NCBI GenBank assembly: GCA_030834895.1
Contig: JAUQXA010000036.1
Coordinates: 48,901-112,900 of the forward strand
DNA: 64,000 bases
Source of the DNA: Anaerolineales bacterium
GTDB lineage: Bacteria > Chloroflexota > Anaerolineae > Anaerolineales > Villigracilaceae
Direction: 5' to 3'
The notes beneath the pieces were generated by a model. The model did no database searches. It was not told where the DNA came from and saw nothing but the letters and a program-made list of their open reading frames with translations. Both the position numbers and the translations under genes were made by a program. Each line of letters opens with the position of its first letter. The first letter of the stretch is position 1. Below are positions 55,924 through 64,000 of the stretch, piece after piece.

Positions 55924-57129
55924 ATGTACCTCAAACATCTGTCCCTCACTAACTTCCGCAGCCTCGCCCGCCTGGACTTGGAACTTCCACGGCGGGCTGT
56001 CGTGTTGGTGGGGAGCAACGCGCAGGGCAAGACGTCTGTCCTCGAAGCCATTTATTTTCTGGCGGCGTTCACCTCCTTTCAAACTCACGCGGACAGGCAG
56101 ATCGTCAACATCCACGAGGCGAAGAATCCGCTGGCAGTGACTCGTCTGGTGGCAGATTACCAGCGCGGGCGGACAAAACATCGCATCGAGGCACGCCTCA
56201 TCCTCGAGCCAACAGGCGTCAACGGGCAGAGACTCCGCAAGGAGATTTTGCTCGACGGCGTCAAGCGTCACGTCAGCGACATCGTAGGGCATTTCAACGC
56301 GGTCATCTTCGTGCCGCAAATGTCGCAGATCATCGAAGGCGGACCTGAAGAACGCCGCCGCTATCTCAACCTCGCGCTGGCGCAGGCTGTCCCGGCTTAT
56401 GCCCGTATGTTGAGCGAATATTCACAGGCGCTCACCCAGCGCAATGCCCTGCTCAAAGCGCTGAACGAAAACGGCGGAAACGGCAATCAGCTTGAAGTGT
56501 GGGACGAGACGCTGGTCAAGTTTGGGGCGCAGATCATTGAGTGGCGAATTCAGGCAGTCCAGGAGATCGAGCGCTTCGCGTCCCGCATCCATCACGAGTT
56601 GACTCGCGGAACAGAGACTCTGCGTCTTGCCTATGAACCCGCCTACGATCCGCTACCCAAACCTGAGATGCAGTTGGGGCTGAAACTCGACACGCCCATC
56701 GACCGCTCCACGATTGAACTGGATGAAATCCAAGAGGGGTTTCTAAATCGTCTGCGACAGATTCGCGGCGAAGAGATCGCGCGCGGCGTGACGACGATTG
56801 GTCCGCACCGTGACGATTTGCGCTTCATCATCAACAAGGCGGACGTCAGCGACTACGGCTCGCGCGGTCAACTGCGGACGACGCTGCTCTCGCTCAAACT
56901 CGCCGAGGTGGAATGGATGAAGGCACGTACTGGCGAAGCCCCCGTCATTTTGTTGGATGAGGTGATGGCGGAACTCGACCCCCAGCGCCGCGCCGACCTG
57001 CTGAAATACGTCAGCCAGGATTCGCAGGTGCTGTTCACCACCACCGACACACACTCCTTCGCAGATGAGTTTGTAGAACAAGCCGAGGTCTGGGATGTAA
57101 GAGGTGGGGTAGTCACGCCGAGGAGATAA
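55924..57129 (+). CDS. recF: DNA replication and repair protein RecF
   Basis: A 401-aa SMC-like ATPase. L-V-G-S-N-A-Q-G-K-T-S-V-L-E-A is Walker A, R-R-R-Y-L-N-L-A-L-A-Q is a conserved RecF block, and V-I-L-L-D-E-V-M-A-E-L-D is the signature/Walker B region. It loads RecA at gapped DNA with RecO and RecR. An in-frame ATG exists four codons upstream (55912), but the duplicated fragment at 54081 and the family start MYLKHL favour 55924. In many bacteria recF follows dnaA-dnaN, but here it follows a foreign-looking gene. Confidence 0.95.
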   Translation: MYLKHLSLTNFRSLARLDLELPRRAVVLVGSNAQGKTSVLEAIYFLAAFTSFQTHADRQIVNIHEAKNPLAVTRLVADYQRGRTKHRIEARLILEPTGVNGQRLRKEILLDGVKRHVSDIVGHFNAVIFVPQMSQIIEGGPEERRRYLNLALAQAVPAYARMLSEYSQALTQRNALLKALNENGGNGNQLEVWDETLVKFGAQIIEWRIQAVQEIERFASRIHHELTRGTETLRLAYEPAYDPLPKPEMQLGLKLDTPIDRSTIELDEIQEGFLNRLRQIRGEEIARGVTTIGPHRDDLRFIINKADVSDYGSRGQLRTTLLSLKLAEVEWMKARTGEAPVILLDEVMAELDPQRRADLLKYVSQDSQVLFTTTDTHSFADEFVEQAEVWDVRGGVVTPRR

Positions 57130-57131
57130 AA

Positions 57132-58178
57132 ATGCTCTATCAATACTGGATGATCGGCGAAGTCATCTTTATCATTCTTTTCTTCTCGTTCATCGTTTTC
57201 AAGTTGTGGCGCAACTCCAAAAATAAAACGGGGAAAGCAATTCCGCCTGAAACGGTCACAGGCAAAATCTGGCATTACACAAAATATCTTCTGCGAATCC
57301 TCGGTGTGGGATTGGGGACTTTGCTTGGGCTTTCGTTGTTCGTCATGATCGAGCGCAATATCCTTTCGGTTTACTTGGAGACCGCACCCGCGCCCAGCAA
57401 AGTTGAAATCCCCGCTGACCTCGGTTTTGAAGTGGAAGAGGTCACCTTTGAAAGCGAAGACGGAATCACGCTGGCGGGCTGGTTCACTCCTCCCAAAAAT
57501 GATGCGACGGTGATTTTACTTCACGGCTACGGCGGCAATCGCACGGGGATGATCTGGCACGCCCAGCAACTGGTCAACGCAGGCTATGGCGTTTTAATGT
57601 ACGACGAACGCGCCAGTGGAGAAAGCACAGGCGAATATCGCTCCTACGGTTGGGAGGATACCCTCGATGTGAAAGCCGCCGTCCAATTTCTTGAGTCTCG
57701 TAATGCGGGCGAAAGCATCGGCGCGATGGGATGCTCCACGGGTGCAAGTATCGTCGTCTACAGCGCGGCGCTCTACCCTGAAATCGACGCCGTGTGGGGC
57801 GACGGCAACTCATCCGTCCGCGCGCAGGATTTGCCCTCGCCACCCAACCCGCTTGTGGCTGCCATCATCGCTGGCAACTACACCCTTGACTGGATGTATA
57901 CTGTCAAGCTGGGAATCGAACCACCCGCCCCGTTAATTGAAGTGCTTGACCAGATTAGCCCGCGTCCACTGATGCTGGTCGGCGGCGGGACGGAGATTCC
58001 CTACCTCGGCAGTGAGGGAGATTTGTACACGTATCGGTTTGCTAAACTAGCGGGATCCAACGCGCAGGCATGGGTCATCCCCGAGGCCACCCATTGTGAC
58101 GGTCCATCCCAAAGACCAGACGAGTATTCTCAGCGGATGGTGGGATTCTTCGACGAGGCATTTGGCATCGTGAGATAA
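57132..58178 (+). CDS. Membrane-anchored alpha/beta hydrolase
   Basis: A 348-aa protein. Two hydrophobic helices (about residues 5-25 and 55-75) anchor it. The hydrolase fold starts at ~105, with L-L-H-G-Y-G-G-N (oxyanion region), nucleophile elbow G-C-S-T-G-A and a late A-T-H-C that supplies His. It is similar to YqkD/FrsA-like serine hydrolases. Substrate unknown. The start is 2 nt after the recF stop, so it is almost certainly cotranscribed. Confidence 0.88.
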   Translation: MLYQYWMIGEVIFIILFFSFIVFKLWRNSKNKTGKAIPPETVTGKIWHYTKYLLRILGVGLGTLLGLSLFVMIERNILSVYLETAPAPSKVEIPADLGFEVEEVTFESEDGITLAGWFTPPKNDATVILLHGYGGNRTGMIWHAQQLVNAGYGVLMYDERASGESTGEYRSYGWEDTLDVKAAVQFLESRNAGESIGAMGCSTGASIVVYSAALYPEIDAVWGDGNSSVRAQDLPSPPNPLVAAIIAGNYTLDWMYTVKLGIEPPAPLIEVLDQISPRPLMLVGGGTEIPYLGSEGDLYTYRFAKLAGSNAQAWVIPEATHCDGPSQRPDEYSQRMVGFFDEAFGIVR

Positions 58179-58185
58179 TCGTTCC

Positions 58186-58890
58186 ATGCGCTCCTACAAA
58201 TATTTCGACCTCATCATGGCGCTCTTTGTCGCCGTGCTGATCATCAGCAACGTTGCCTCGTCCGCAAAGATCGTGGACTGGGGCGTGAGCCTCTTCAACC
58301 TTCCGCTGGCATTTGACGCGGGCACGTTGCTCTTCCCCGTCAGCTACATTTTCGGCGACATCCTGACCGAAGTCTACGGCTATCAACACTCGCGCCGAGT
58401 CATCTGGGCGGGATTCTTTTCCCTCATGCTTGCCGCGTTGTCGTTTTACGTCATCAGCATTTTGCCTGGCGAAGCCACCTGGCAGGAGTACGCGGGCGAC
58501 GACGCCTACCGCGCCATCCTCGGCAGTATGAGCAACGGCGGAATCGTGCTCGGCAGCCTGGCGGGATTCTGGCTCGGCGAGTTTAGCAACTCCTTCACCC
58601 TGGCGCGGATGAAAGTCCTCACGAACGGAAGCTGGCTTTGGGCGCGCACCATCGGCAGCACACTCATCGGCGAGCTCGTGGACACGGTGGCGTTCGTCGC
58701 CGTCGCATCCGCCCTCGGCGTTTTTCCGTGGAGCCTCTTCCTCACGCTCACCATCGCCAACTACATTTTCAAGGTCGGCATCGAAGCTTTGATGACGCCG
58801 CTGACCTATCTCGCCGTCAACGCTTTGAAACGCGCCGAACACGAAGATTACTACGACCGTGATACGAATTTCAATCCGTTTGCTGGCTAA
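58186..58890 (+). CDS. Queuosine precursor transporter (YhhQ/VUT family)
   Basis: A 234-aa membrane protein with about six helices. V-L-I-I-S-N-V-A-S-S-A-K, then D-A-G-T-L-L-F-P-V-S-Y-I-F-G-D-I-L-T-E-V-Y-G-Y is the diagnostic block of the YhhQ family, which imports preQ0/preQ1. It starts 7 nt after the hydrolase gene. Its proximity to nucleoside hydrolases and an ECF importer fits a theme of purine-like compound uptake. Confidence 0.93.
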   Translation: MRSYKYFDLIMALFVAVLIISNVASSAKIVDWGVSLFNLPLAFDAGTLLFPVSYIFGDILTEVYGYQHSRRVIWAGFFSLMLAALSFYVISILPGEATWQEYAGDDAYRAILGSMSNGGIVLGSLAGFWLGEFSNSFTLARMKVLTNGSWLWARTIGSTLIGELVDTVAFVAVASALGVFPWSLFLTLTIANYIFKVGIEALMTPLTYLAVNALKRAEHEDYYDRDTNFNPFAG

Positions 58891-58974
58891 TGCGTCGCAC
58901 CAGACGGGTGGATTCGTCCTCTTAATCAGGCGAGTACAATCTGTGGACAAATCCAATTTGTTTGGTGCGATGCA
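58891..58974. repeat. 84-bp inverted-repeat element
   Basis: Left arm TGCGTCGCACCA... and GGATTCGTCC; right arm GGACAAATCC...TGGTGCGATGCA. The outer (11 bp) and inner (10 bp) pairs each have one mismatch, giving nearly 30 bp of imperfect terminal repeat around a ~25-nt centre. It could be a small palindromic mobile element or a folded leader for the ribokinase gene. No coding capacity. Confidence 0.6.
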
Positions 58975-58999
58975 TCCCCTAACCTAGTAAAATAGTCTC

Positions 59000-59905
59000 A
59001 TGACAGATGTCCTCGTAATCGGTTCACTCAACGCGGACCTCGTTGTTCGCGCGCCGTATTTTCCGAAGCCTGGCGAAACCATCAGCGGCGACGACCTGCA
59101 AATCATCCCCGGCGGCAAGGGCGCAAATCAAGCCGTCGCCGCGGCAAGGCAGGGGGCAAGTGTCGCCATGCTGGGGCGCGTGGGCAGCGACAGTTTTGGT
59201 CCCTTCCTGTTGGACAGTCTGAAATCCAATCACGTGGATGTGACCCGCGTCCGCGCCGACGGCTCCGCGACTGGTACGGCAACCATCATCGTAGATGGGA
59301 ACGGGCAGAACAGTATTGTCCTCTCAGCAGGAGCGAACGGGAAAGTTTCCCCCGCTGACGTGGATTCTGCTTCCGCACTCCGCCCGAAACTGATCCTGCT
59401 CCAGTTGGAGATTCCCATCCCGACGGTTCTTTATGCCGCCCAACGCGCCCGTCAAAACGGAAGCCGAGTCATCCTCAACCCTGCTCCCGCCAAATCCATC
59501 CCCGACGAATTGATCTCTCTCGCCGATTTCATCATCCCCAACGAGACCGAACTCAGCCTGCTGACTGGAATGGATGTCAAAGACATTCCCTCCGCAGAAC
59601 AAGCCGCAAAAGTTTTGTTGGATCGCGACGCCAAGAATGTGATCGTCACTCTTGGAAGCAAAGGCGCGTTGCTGGTGTCGGACAATCAAACGACACAGGT
59701 GGTTGCATATAAAGTGAACGTCGTGGATACCACCGCCGCAGGCGATGCCTTTATCGGCGGCTTCGCGTCCGCCTTGCTGCGCGGACTTTCCCCCGAGGAA
59801 GCCGTGAAATACGCCAATGCCTGCGGCGCCCTGGCAACGACAAAGTTCGGTGCACAACCGTCATTGCCCACAAGAGAAGAAACAGAAAGGTTTATGTCAC
59901 CGTAG
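59000..59905 (+). CDS. rbsK: Ribokinase
   Basis: A 301-aa PfkB-family kinase. G-S-L-N-A-D-L-V-V at the N-terminus, I-P-G-G-K-G-A-N-Q-A-V-A-A-A-R for sugar binding and D-T-T-A-A-G-D-A-F-I-G-G-F with the catalytic Asp are all present. It phosphorylates ribose to ribose-5-phosphate, and two nucleoside hydrolases downstream would release that ribose. The stop codon TAG is supplied by an intergenic GTAGGGGC repeat that overlaps the gene end. Confidence 0.92.
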   Translation: MTDVLVIGSLNADLVVRAPYFPKPGETISGDDLQIIPGGKGANQAVAAARQGASVAMLGRVGSDSFGPFLLDSLKSNHVDVTRVRADGSATGTATIIVDGNGQNSIVLSAGANGKVSPADVDSASALRPKLILLQLEIPIPTVLYAAQRARQNGSRVILNPAPAKSIPDELISLADFIIPNETELSLLTGMDVKDIPSAEQAAKVLLDRDAKNVIVTLGSKGALLVSDNQTTQVVAYKVNVVDTTAAGDAFIGGFASALLRGLSPEEAVKYANACGALATTKFGAQPSLPTREETERFMSP

Positions 59906-59954
59906 GGGCGGGGTCTCCCCGCCCACACAAGGGGCGAGAGAACCTCGCCCCTAC
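59902..59954. repeat. GTAGGGGCGGGG palindromic intergenic repeat, copy 4
   Basis: Two adjacent hairpins, GGGCGGGG.../CCCCGCCC and GGGGCGAG.../CTCGCCCC, bounded by GTAGGGGC and GCCCCTAC. The left edge supplies the ribokinase stop codon. Lies between rbsK and the first nucleoside hydrolase gene. Confidence 0.88.
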
Positions 59955-59962
59955 AGGACACC

Positions 59963-60904
59963 ATGAATCCAACCCAAATCATCATCGACACCGACCCCGG
60001 CGTGGACGACGCCCTAACCATCCTCCTCGCCCTCGCTTCACCGGAAATCCAGATCGAAGCCCTGACCACCGTGCATGGCAACATCGGCATCGAAAAAACC
60101 ACGCGCAACGCGCTGGCTATGCTGGAATTTGCAAACGCAAGCCACATTCCCGTCGCGCGCGGATGCTCACTGCCCTTGGTCAGCCCACTGAATAAATCGG
60201 GGGATATTGTCCACGGCGCAAGCGGAATCGGCAAAGCAGTTTTACCAGAGCCGAAGTCCAAACCCATCAGCCAGCATGCGATTGATTATTTGATCGAACG
60301 CATCCTCGCCGCGCCGCAGGAGATCACCCTCTTCACCATTGGTCCCATGACCAACCTGGCGCTGGCGATTCGCAAGGAGCCGCGTATCGCAGAAGCATTG
60401 AAGGGACTGGTCATCATGGGCGGCGCAATTCGCTCAGGAGGGAACATCACCCCGCTGGCAGAGTTCAACATCCACGCCGACCCGCACGCGGTGCATATTG
60501 TTTTTCATTCTGGGATTCCGATTACTTTGATCCCGCTGGATGTGACCTACAAATGTCTGCTCACCACTGCGGATGTGGAGCGTCTGAACCGAATCGACTC
60601 GCCTGTCGCACGTTTCGTCCGCGATGCGACTGCGGTGTACATGGATTTCTATAAAAAATACGAGGGCTTTGACGGTTGCCCCCTGCACGATCCGCTGACA
60701 TTGGCAACGATCATCGCCCCCGAACTGTTGACCCTCGAAGAACATTACGTGGATGTGGATATTTCGGGCGGCATTTCCACAGGAAAGACCTTTGCCGATT
60801 TTATGAAAGTCTCGAAACAGCCCGCTAACATAAAAGTTGCGCTGGATGTCCGCGGACGTGATTTTATTGAGTTGTTTATTGAGCGAATGGAAAAATTGGC
60901 ATGA
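59963..60904 (+). CDS. Inosine-uridine-preferring type nucleoside hydrolase 1
   Basis: A 313-aa member of the IUNH family. I-I-D-T-D-P-G-V-D-D-A-L holds the calcium-binding Asp cluster, V-H-G-N-I-G the next loop, and the late C-P-L-H-D-P-L-T-L-A the His/Asp pair. It hydrolyses a ribonucleoside to base and ribose. The stop overlaps the next start (ATGA), and the downstream protein is a clear paralogue. Confidence 0.93.
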   Translation: MNPTQIIIDTDPGVDDALTILLALASPEIQIEALTTVHGNIGIEKTTRNALAMLEFANASHIPVARGCSLPLVSPLNKSGDIVHGASGIGKAVLPEPKSKPISQHAIDYLIERILAAPQEITLFTIGPMTNLALAIRKEPRIAEALKGLVIMGGAIRSGGNITPLAEFNIHADPHAVHIVFHSGIPITLIPLDVTYKCLLTTADVERLNRIDSPVARFVRDATAVYMDFYKKYEGFDGCPLHDPLTLATIIAPELLTLEEHYVDVDISGGISTGKTFADFMKVSKQPANIKVALDVRGRDFIELFIERMEKLA

Positions 60905-61848
60905 TCAAACACATCATCCTCGACACCGACCCAGGGATTGACGACTCTCTGGCAATTCTCCTCGCTTTGGCATCTCCTGAAATCACGCTGGATGGATTAA
61001 GCGTGGTGCATGGCAATTCGTCCACCGCGCAGGGAACGGTCAACGCGCTTTCGGTTTTGGAGCTGGCAAGGGCGAGCCATATCCCTGTCTACAAAGGCTG
61101 TGAAATTCCGCTGGTACAACCGTCCCTATTGGCGCCTGAGACTCACGGTGAACAAGGCATCGGGTATGCCAAACTTCCAGCACCGCAGATCAAACCGCAG
61201 GTCCAGCATGGAAGCGATTTCCTGATAGAGGAAATCATGTCAAAGCCGGGGGAAGTCGCGTTAGTCTGCATCGGTCCGCTGACCAATATCGCTCTAGCAA
61301 TTCGGCAGGAGCCGCGCATCGTGGAGAATATCAAAGAGGTGTTCATTATGGGTGGAGCACTTCGGCACGAAGGCAACACGACCCCGCTGGCGGAATTCAA
61401 CACCTTCGTCGACCCACATGCCGCGCACATCGTCTATCATTCGGGGATGCCAATCACGCTCACGCCGCTGGATGTGACCTACCAATGTATCTTTTTGCCA
61501 GATGACCTGAACAGGCTATTGAAAATCGATTCGCCAATTACAAAATTTATTGCGGATGCCACCCGTTTCTACATGCAGTTTCACGACGAATATCAAAGCA
61601 TTAAAGGCTGTGTCATCAACGACCCGTTGACCATGGCGCTGACCTTCATGCCCGAACTATGCGATTATCAGGATTTGTACGTGGACGTTGACCTTTCGGG
61701 TGGCGTCTCAATGGGCAAGACCTTCGCGGACTTTTATCAGGTAACAGGGAAGCCCGCGAACATGAAAGTGGCGCTCGGCGTCCGCCCGCGGGATTTTATA
61801 GAGCTGTTTCTGGAAAGGATGGAAAAACTGGCAAAAGTGCTAAAATGA
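60901..61848 (+). CDS. Inosine-uridine-preferring type nucleoside hydrolase 2
   Basis: A 315-aa protein similar throughout to the preceding gene (I-L-D-T-D-P-G-I-D-D-S-L, V-H-G-N-S-S, C-V-I-N-D-P-L-T-M-A). Where copy 1 has His in the late motif (L-H-D-P), this copy has Asn (I-N-D-P), which may alter base preference or leaving-group activation. Tandem duplicates of this kind suggest divided purine/pyrimidine specificity. Confidence 0.92.
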   Translation: MIKHIILDTDPGIDDSLAILLALASPEITLDGLSVVHGNSSTAQGTVNALSVLELARASHIPVYKGCEIPLVQPSLLAPETHGEQGIGYAKLPAPQIKPQVQHGSDFLIEEIMSKPGEVALVCIGPLTNIALAIRQEPRIVENIKEVFIMGGALRHEGNTTPLAEFNTFVDPHAAHIVYHSGMPITLTPLDVTYQCIFLPDDLNRLLKIDSPITKFIADATRFYMQFHDEYQSIKGCVINDPLTMALTFMPELCDYQDLYVDVDLSGGVSMGKTFADFYQVTGKPANMKVALGVRPRDFIELFLERMEKLAKVLK

Positions 61849-61902
61849 AACAAACCCTCGACAATGGTGTTGTATTTGTTAAATCACAGAAAAGGAGAAG
61901 AT

Positions 61903-62673
61903 ATGATTGAGATTATTTCCCAAAATGCTCTTTACTTTGCAGTTGTCATAGTGATAATGGCACTTCTGTTTGTGTGGGCTTATGTTACCAAGCGGATGCA
62001 AAAGGATTTCAGCACCATGACGTGGGTTCTCATTCCAGTAGCCATTGCCATCAATTTAACAATTGGGCAAATCGTGCTGGTATTGAAACTCCCCGTCTAT
62101 TTGGATAGCATTGGCACGGTGTTGGTTGGCGTAATTTGCGGTCCATGGGCAGGCGCGCTCACCGGCGCACTTTCCAATATTATTGCCGGATTCATACTCG
62201 ATCCAGGCTGGTTTCCGTGGTTTCCTGTTGCTGCTGCCATCGGCGCGACGGCTGGCGTGATGGCAAACATCAGTTTTTTCAAGAACTGGTGGAAGGTGGT
62301 TGTGACAGGCTTTGTCATTGCCATCGCCGCGACAATCGTTGGGACCCCGATCAACATCGCTGTTTTCGGCGGCATCTCGGCTAGCGGCTCGTCGATCATT
62401 ACCGCATTCTTGCTTGAGACCGGTAGAAGTCTGCTGGCTTCAGTTTTAACCACCAACTTCATCTTCGAGCCAATTGACAAGATATCGACCAGTCTGCTGG
62501 CATTTGCGATTATCGACGGACTTTCAACACGCTATCTGGCGCGATTCCCACGCGGCGAAAATGCGACGGTGGAAAAAGGTCAGAAATACACGCAGTTGGT
62601 CATTGCTCTGGTGGTCGTTGTGCTGCTCATTTTGTTCGGCGTTTTCGTAATGCCGCGCATTACCGGCGGATAA
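61903..62673 (+). CDS. ECF transporter S component
   Basis: A 256-aa membrane protein with about six helices. Y-L-D-S-I-G-T-V-L-V-G-V-I-C-G-P-W-A-G-A-L-T-G-A-L-S-N is characteristic of the ECF-type substrate-binding subunits. It captures a vitamin-like or nucleoside compound and works with the T and A subunits encoded next. Position after two nucleoside hydrolases and rbsK suggests a nucleoside substrate, but this is inference. AAAGGAG before the ATG at 61903 sets the start; the longer frame from 61864 is not needed. Confidence 0.88.
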   Translation: MIEIISQNALYFAVVIVIMALLFVWAYVTKRMQKDFSTMTWVLIPVAIAINLTIGQIVLVLKLPVYLDSIGTVLVGVICGPWAGALTGALSNIIAGFILDPGWFPWFPVAAAIGATAGVMANISFFKNWWKVVVTGFVIAIAATIVGTPINIAVFGGISASGSSIITAFLLETGRSLLASVLTTNFIFEPIDKISTSLLAFAIIDGLSTRYLARFPRGENATVEKGQKYTQLVIALVVVVLLILFGVFVMPRITGG

Positions 62674-62684
62674 AAGTCAAGATC

Positions 62685-62717
62685 GCGGGAGAAGAAAGAA
62701 ATCTTCTCCCGCTTTTT
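62685..62717 (+). terminator. Intraoperonic hairpin terminator between S and T genes
   Basis: GCGGGAGAAGA (62685-62695) and TCTTCTCCCGC (62702-62712) are perfect arms with a 6-nt loop, followed by TTTTT. It lies 12 nt after the S-component stop and 22 nt before the T-component start, so it would limit transcription of the T and A genes. Confidence 0.85.
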
Positions 62718-62739
62718 ATTTCAGGGTAAGATACGTCTC

Positions 62740-63513
62740 ATGAATCTCAACAGGTCTTTCTTCGTCCCGGCAGACAGCATCCTGCACAGGCTTAACCCGT
62801 TGACAAAGCTCACTTTTGCCTTTGCGATGATCATTCCGGCTTTTTTCTCCCTGTCCGAACTTGCCCCCATTCTGGTGGTTCCCGCTTTTGTTGCCGCGTT
62901 CATTGGGAGGGTTCAAAAGCAATATCTAAGCTTGTTATTCAGGCTTATCCTGCCAACTATTGTGTTCATGTTCGTTATGCAGAGCCTGTTTCTGCCTGGC
63001 GGGAAAACAATCATTTTCAAGGTCGGCAGTTTTGATGTTGCCGTAGAAACAATACAGGCTGCCTTTTTGACAGTGTCCCGTATCTTTGTAATGATTTCCT
63101 CCTTCGCCATATTGCTGTTGACCACTCATCCCAGCGAGTTGATGACCGACCTGACGCGGCGCGGACTGCCCTCCCAGTTTGCCTATATCATCATCTCCAC
63201 GCTTCAGATCATCCCGCAGATGCAGGCGAAGGCGCAGACCATCATCGCCGCTCAGCGTTCGCGCGGACTGGATACCGAAAGCACATTTTTCAAACGGGCT
63301 GGGGCGTTGGTCCCGCTGGTGGGTCCGCTGGTGTTTGGGTCGCTGGTGGAGGTGGAAGAGCGTGCCATTGCCATCGAAGCGCGCGGCTTCACCTCCAAAA
63401 AGGTCAAGACCTCCCTGCATGAAATCCCTGATACCAAATTCGACCAAACCCTGCGTTGGGCACTGGTACTTCTCGTCGTCATTTCTGTTGTGTTGAAAAT
63501 CTGGCTTTCGTAA
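62740..63513 (+). CDS. ecfT: ECF transporter T component (EcfT)
   Basis: A 257-aa membrane protein. L-N-P-L-T-K-L opens the family, and the two coupling motifs are readable as A-A-Q-R-S-R-G-L-D (~170) and A-I-E-A-R-G-F (~212), which contact the ATPases. It links the S component to ATP hydrolysis. Start ATG at 62740 follows AGGGTAAGA-type sequence. Confidence 0.93.
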   Translation: MNLNRSFFVPADSILHRLNPLTKLTFAFAMIIPAFFSLSELAPILVVPAFVAAFIGRVQKQYLSLLFRLILPTIVFMFVMQSLFLPGGKTIIFKVGSFDVAVETIQAAFLTVSRIFVMISSFAILLLTTHPSELMTDLTRRGLPSQFAYIIISTLQIIPQMQAKAQTIIAAQRSRGLDTESTFFKRAGALVPLVGPLVFGSLVEVEERAIAIEARGFTSKKVKTSLHEIPDTKFDQTLRWALVLLVVISVVLKIWLS

Positions 63514-63561
63514 ATTTTGTTGCTTGTCACGGGGCTTAGCCCCGTCACAGAGCGAGCGATT

Positions 63562-64000
63562 ATGGCTTTCGTAAACCTTCAAAACGTCACATACAAATAT
63601 CCGCTTACCAAAACGCCCGTTTTGCAGAACGTCAATTTGCAGGTAAATGAAGGCGAATTTGTCGCGGTGGTCGGACCCAATGGCGCGGGCAAGTCAACGC
63701 TGTGCTACACGCTGGCTGGCTTCGTGCCTCATTTCTTCAAAGGCGAACTCAGCGGGAGGGTCGAAGTGGCTGGTGTCGAGTCGAGCAAGTCCACGCTGGA
63801 CGAGTGGGTGCTGAACGTGGGGCTGGCTTTCCAGAATCCGTTCAACCAGATCAGCGGCGCGAAATACACCGTCTTCGAGGAAATTGCCTTCGGTTTGGAA
63901 AACAACGGCGTGCCGCGCGAGGAGATTCGTCCGCGGGTGGAGGAAGCCATGAAGTTGACCGACATCACCGCCCTGGCGAACCGCTCGCCCTATTCCCTCT
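63562..64000 (+). CDS. ECF transporter A component (ATPase), C-terminus cut by window edge
   Basis: About 146 codons are visible. M-A-F-V-N-L-Q-N-V-T-Y-K-Y-P, Walker A V-G-P-N-G-A-G-K-S-T-L, and Q-loop A-F-Q-N-P-F-N-Q-I are present; the signature and Walker B lie beyond the edge. A short hairpin ACGGGGC-TTA-GCCCCGT (63529-63545) lies just before the start. It completes the S-T-A module; a second, paralogous A gene or a fused double ATPase probably follows. Confidence 0.93.
   Translation, partial: MAFVNLQNVTYKYPLTKTPVLQNVNLQVNEGEFVAVVGPNGAGKSTLCYTLAGFVPHFFKGELSGRVEVAGVESSKSTLDEWVLNVGLAFQNPFNQISGAKYTVFEEIAFGLENNGVPREEIRPRVEEAMKLTDITALANRSPYSL

Noticed and set aside
54460..57129. Replication origin next to recF
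   Set aside because: recF often lies near oriC, but there is no dnaA, dnaN or gyrB here and no DnaA-box cluster around recF; the only cluster is 50 kb away.
61849..61902. Riboswitch in front of the ECF S gene
   Set aside because: The gap is only ~54 nt and I see no conserved aptamer core; too short for known vitamin or purine riboswitches.

Overview
The window looks like a stretch of chromosome from a Chloroflexota bacterium, most likely of the Anaerolineae type. This is inferred from gene content, not from a marker gene: a membrane-anchored clostripain-type peptidase, a cNMP/PH-domain membrane protein, secreted proteins with Pro/Thr stalks, many polytopic GT-C-like glycosyltransferases, and a complete ECF transporter locus. 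No rRNA, tRNA, CRISPR array or intact insertion sequence was found.

Positions 1-31.8 kb are a surface-glycan island, almost entirely on the minus strand. It carries nonulosonic-acid type sugar genes (a PseB-like dehydratase, an RmlD-like reductase, a NeuB-like synthase, an AAC(3)-fold N-acetyltransferase). It also has a GDP-fucose pair (gmd, fcl), an ABC exporter (Wzm/Wzt with a carbohydrate-binding C-terminus), a capsule-type GT-B enzyme, GT2 and GT4 transferases, methyltransferases, a flippase-like PF03706 protein and several large GT-C-like membrane proteins. A winged-helix regulator (17.2 kb) heads one transcription unit. Its promoter/operator (TATAAT directly followed by TTCA-N5-TGAA) recurs upstream of two other units at 20.6 and 30.2 kb, which suggests a small regulon inside the island. 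A helically phased array of DnaA-box-like nonamers lies across the rmlD-like/neuB-like junction (5.06-5.26 kb).

From 31.8 to 48 kb the content is mixed. It includes a clostripain-family peptidase, a TIR-domain protein converging on a KAP-type P-loop NTPase whose Walker A lysine is replaced by methionine, a PIG-L deacetylase and a secreted beta-helix protein. An AT-rich orphan gene follows. Next is a HerA-NurA locus with a HAS-barrel-like protein, a two-SH3 protein and a small membrane protein, interrupted by a GT-C-like gene. A SIMPL lipoprotein with an ECF-sigma-like promoter closes this part.

From 49.7 kb to the right edge the plus strand carries more ordinary genes: a beta-hydroxyacid dehydrogenase, a redoxin, a cNMP/PH-domain protein, def, a GNAT acetyltransferase, recF, a hydrolase and a queuosine-precursor-type transporter. 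It ends in a nucleoside-salvage block of ribokinase, two nucleoside hydrolases and ECF S, T and A components. An AT-rich GT-C gene, a ~110-bp MITE and a duplicated 5' fragment of recF sit between the GNAT gene and recF, which looks like an insertion scar. Several families of small palindromic intergenic repeats are scattered through the whole window.
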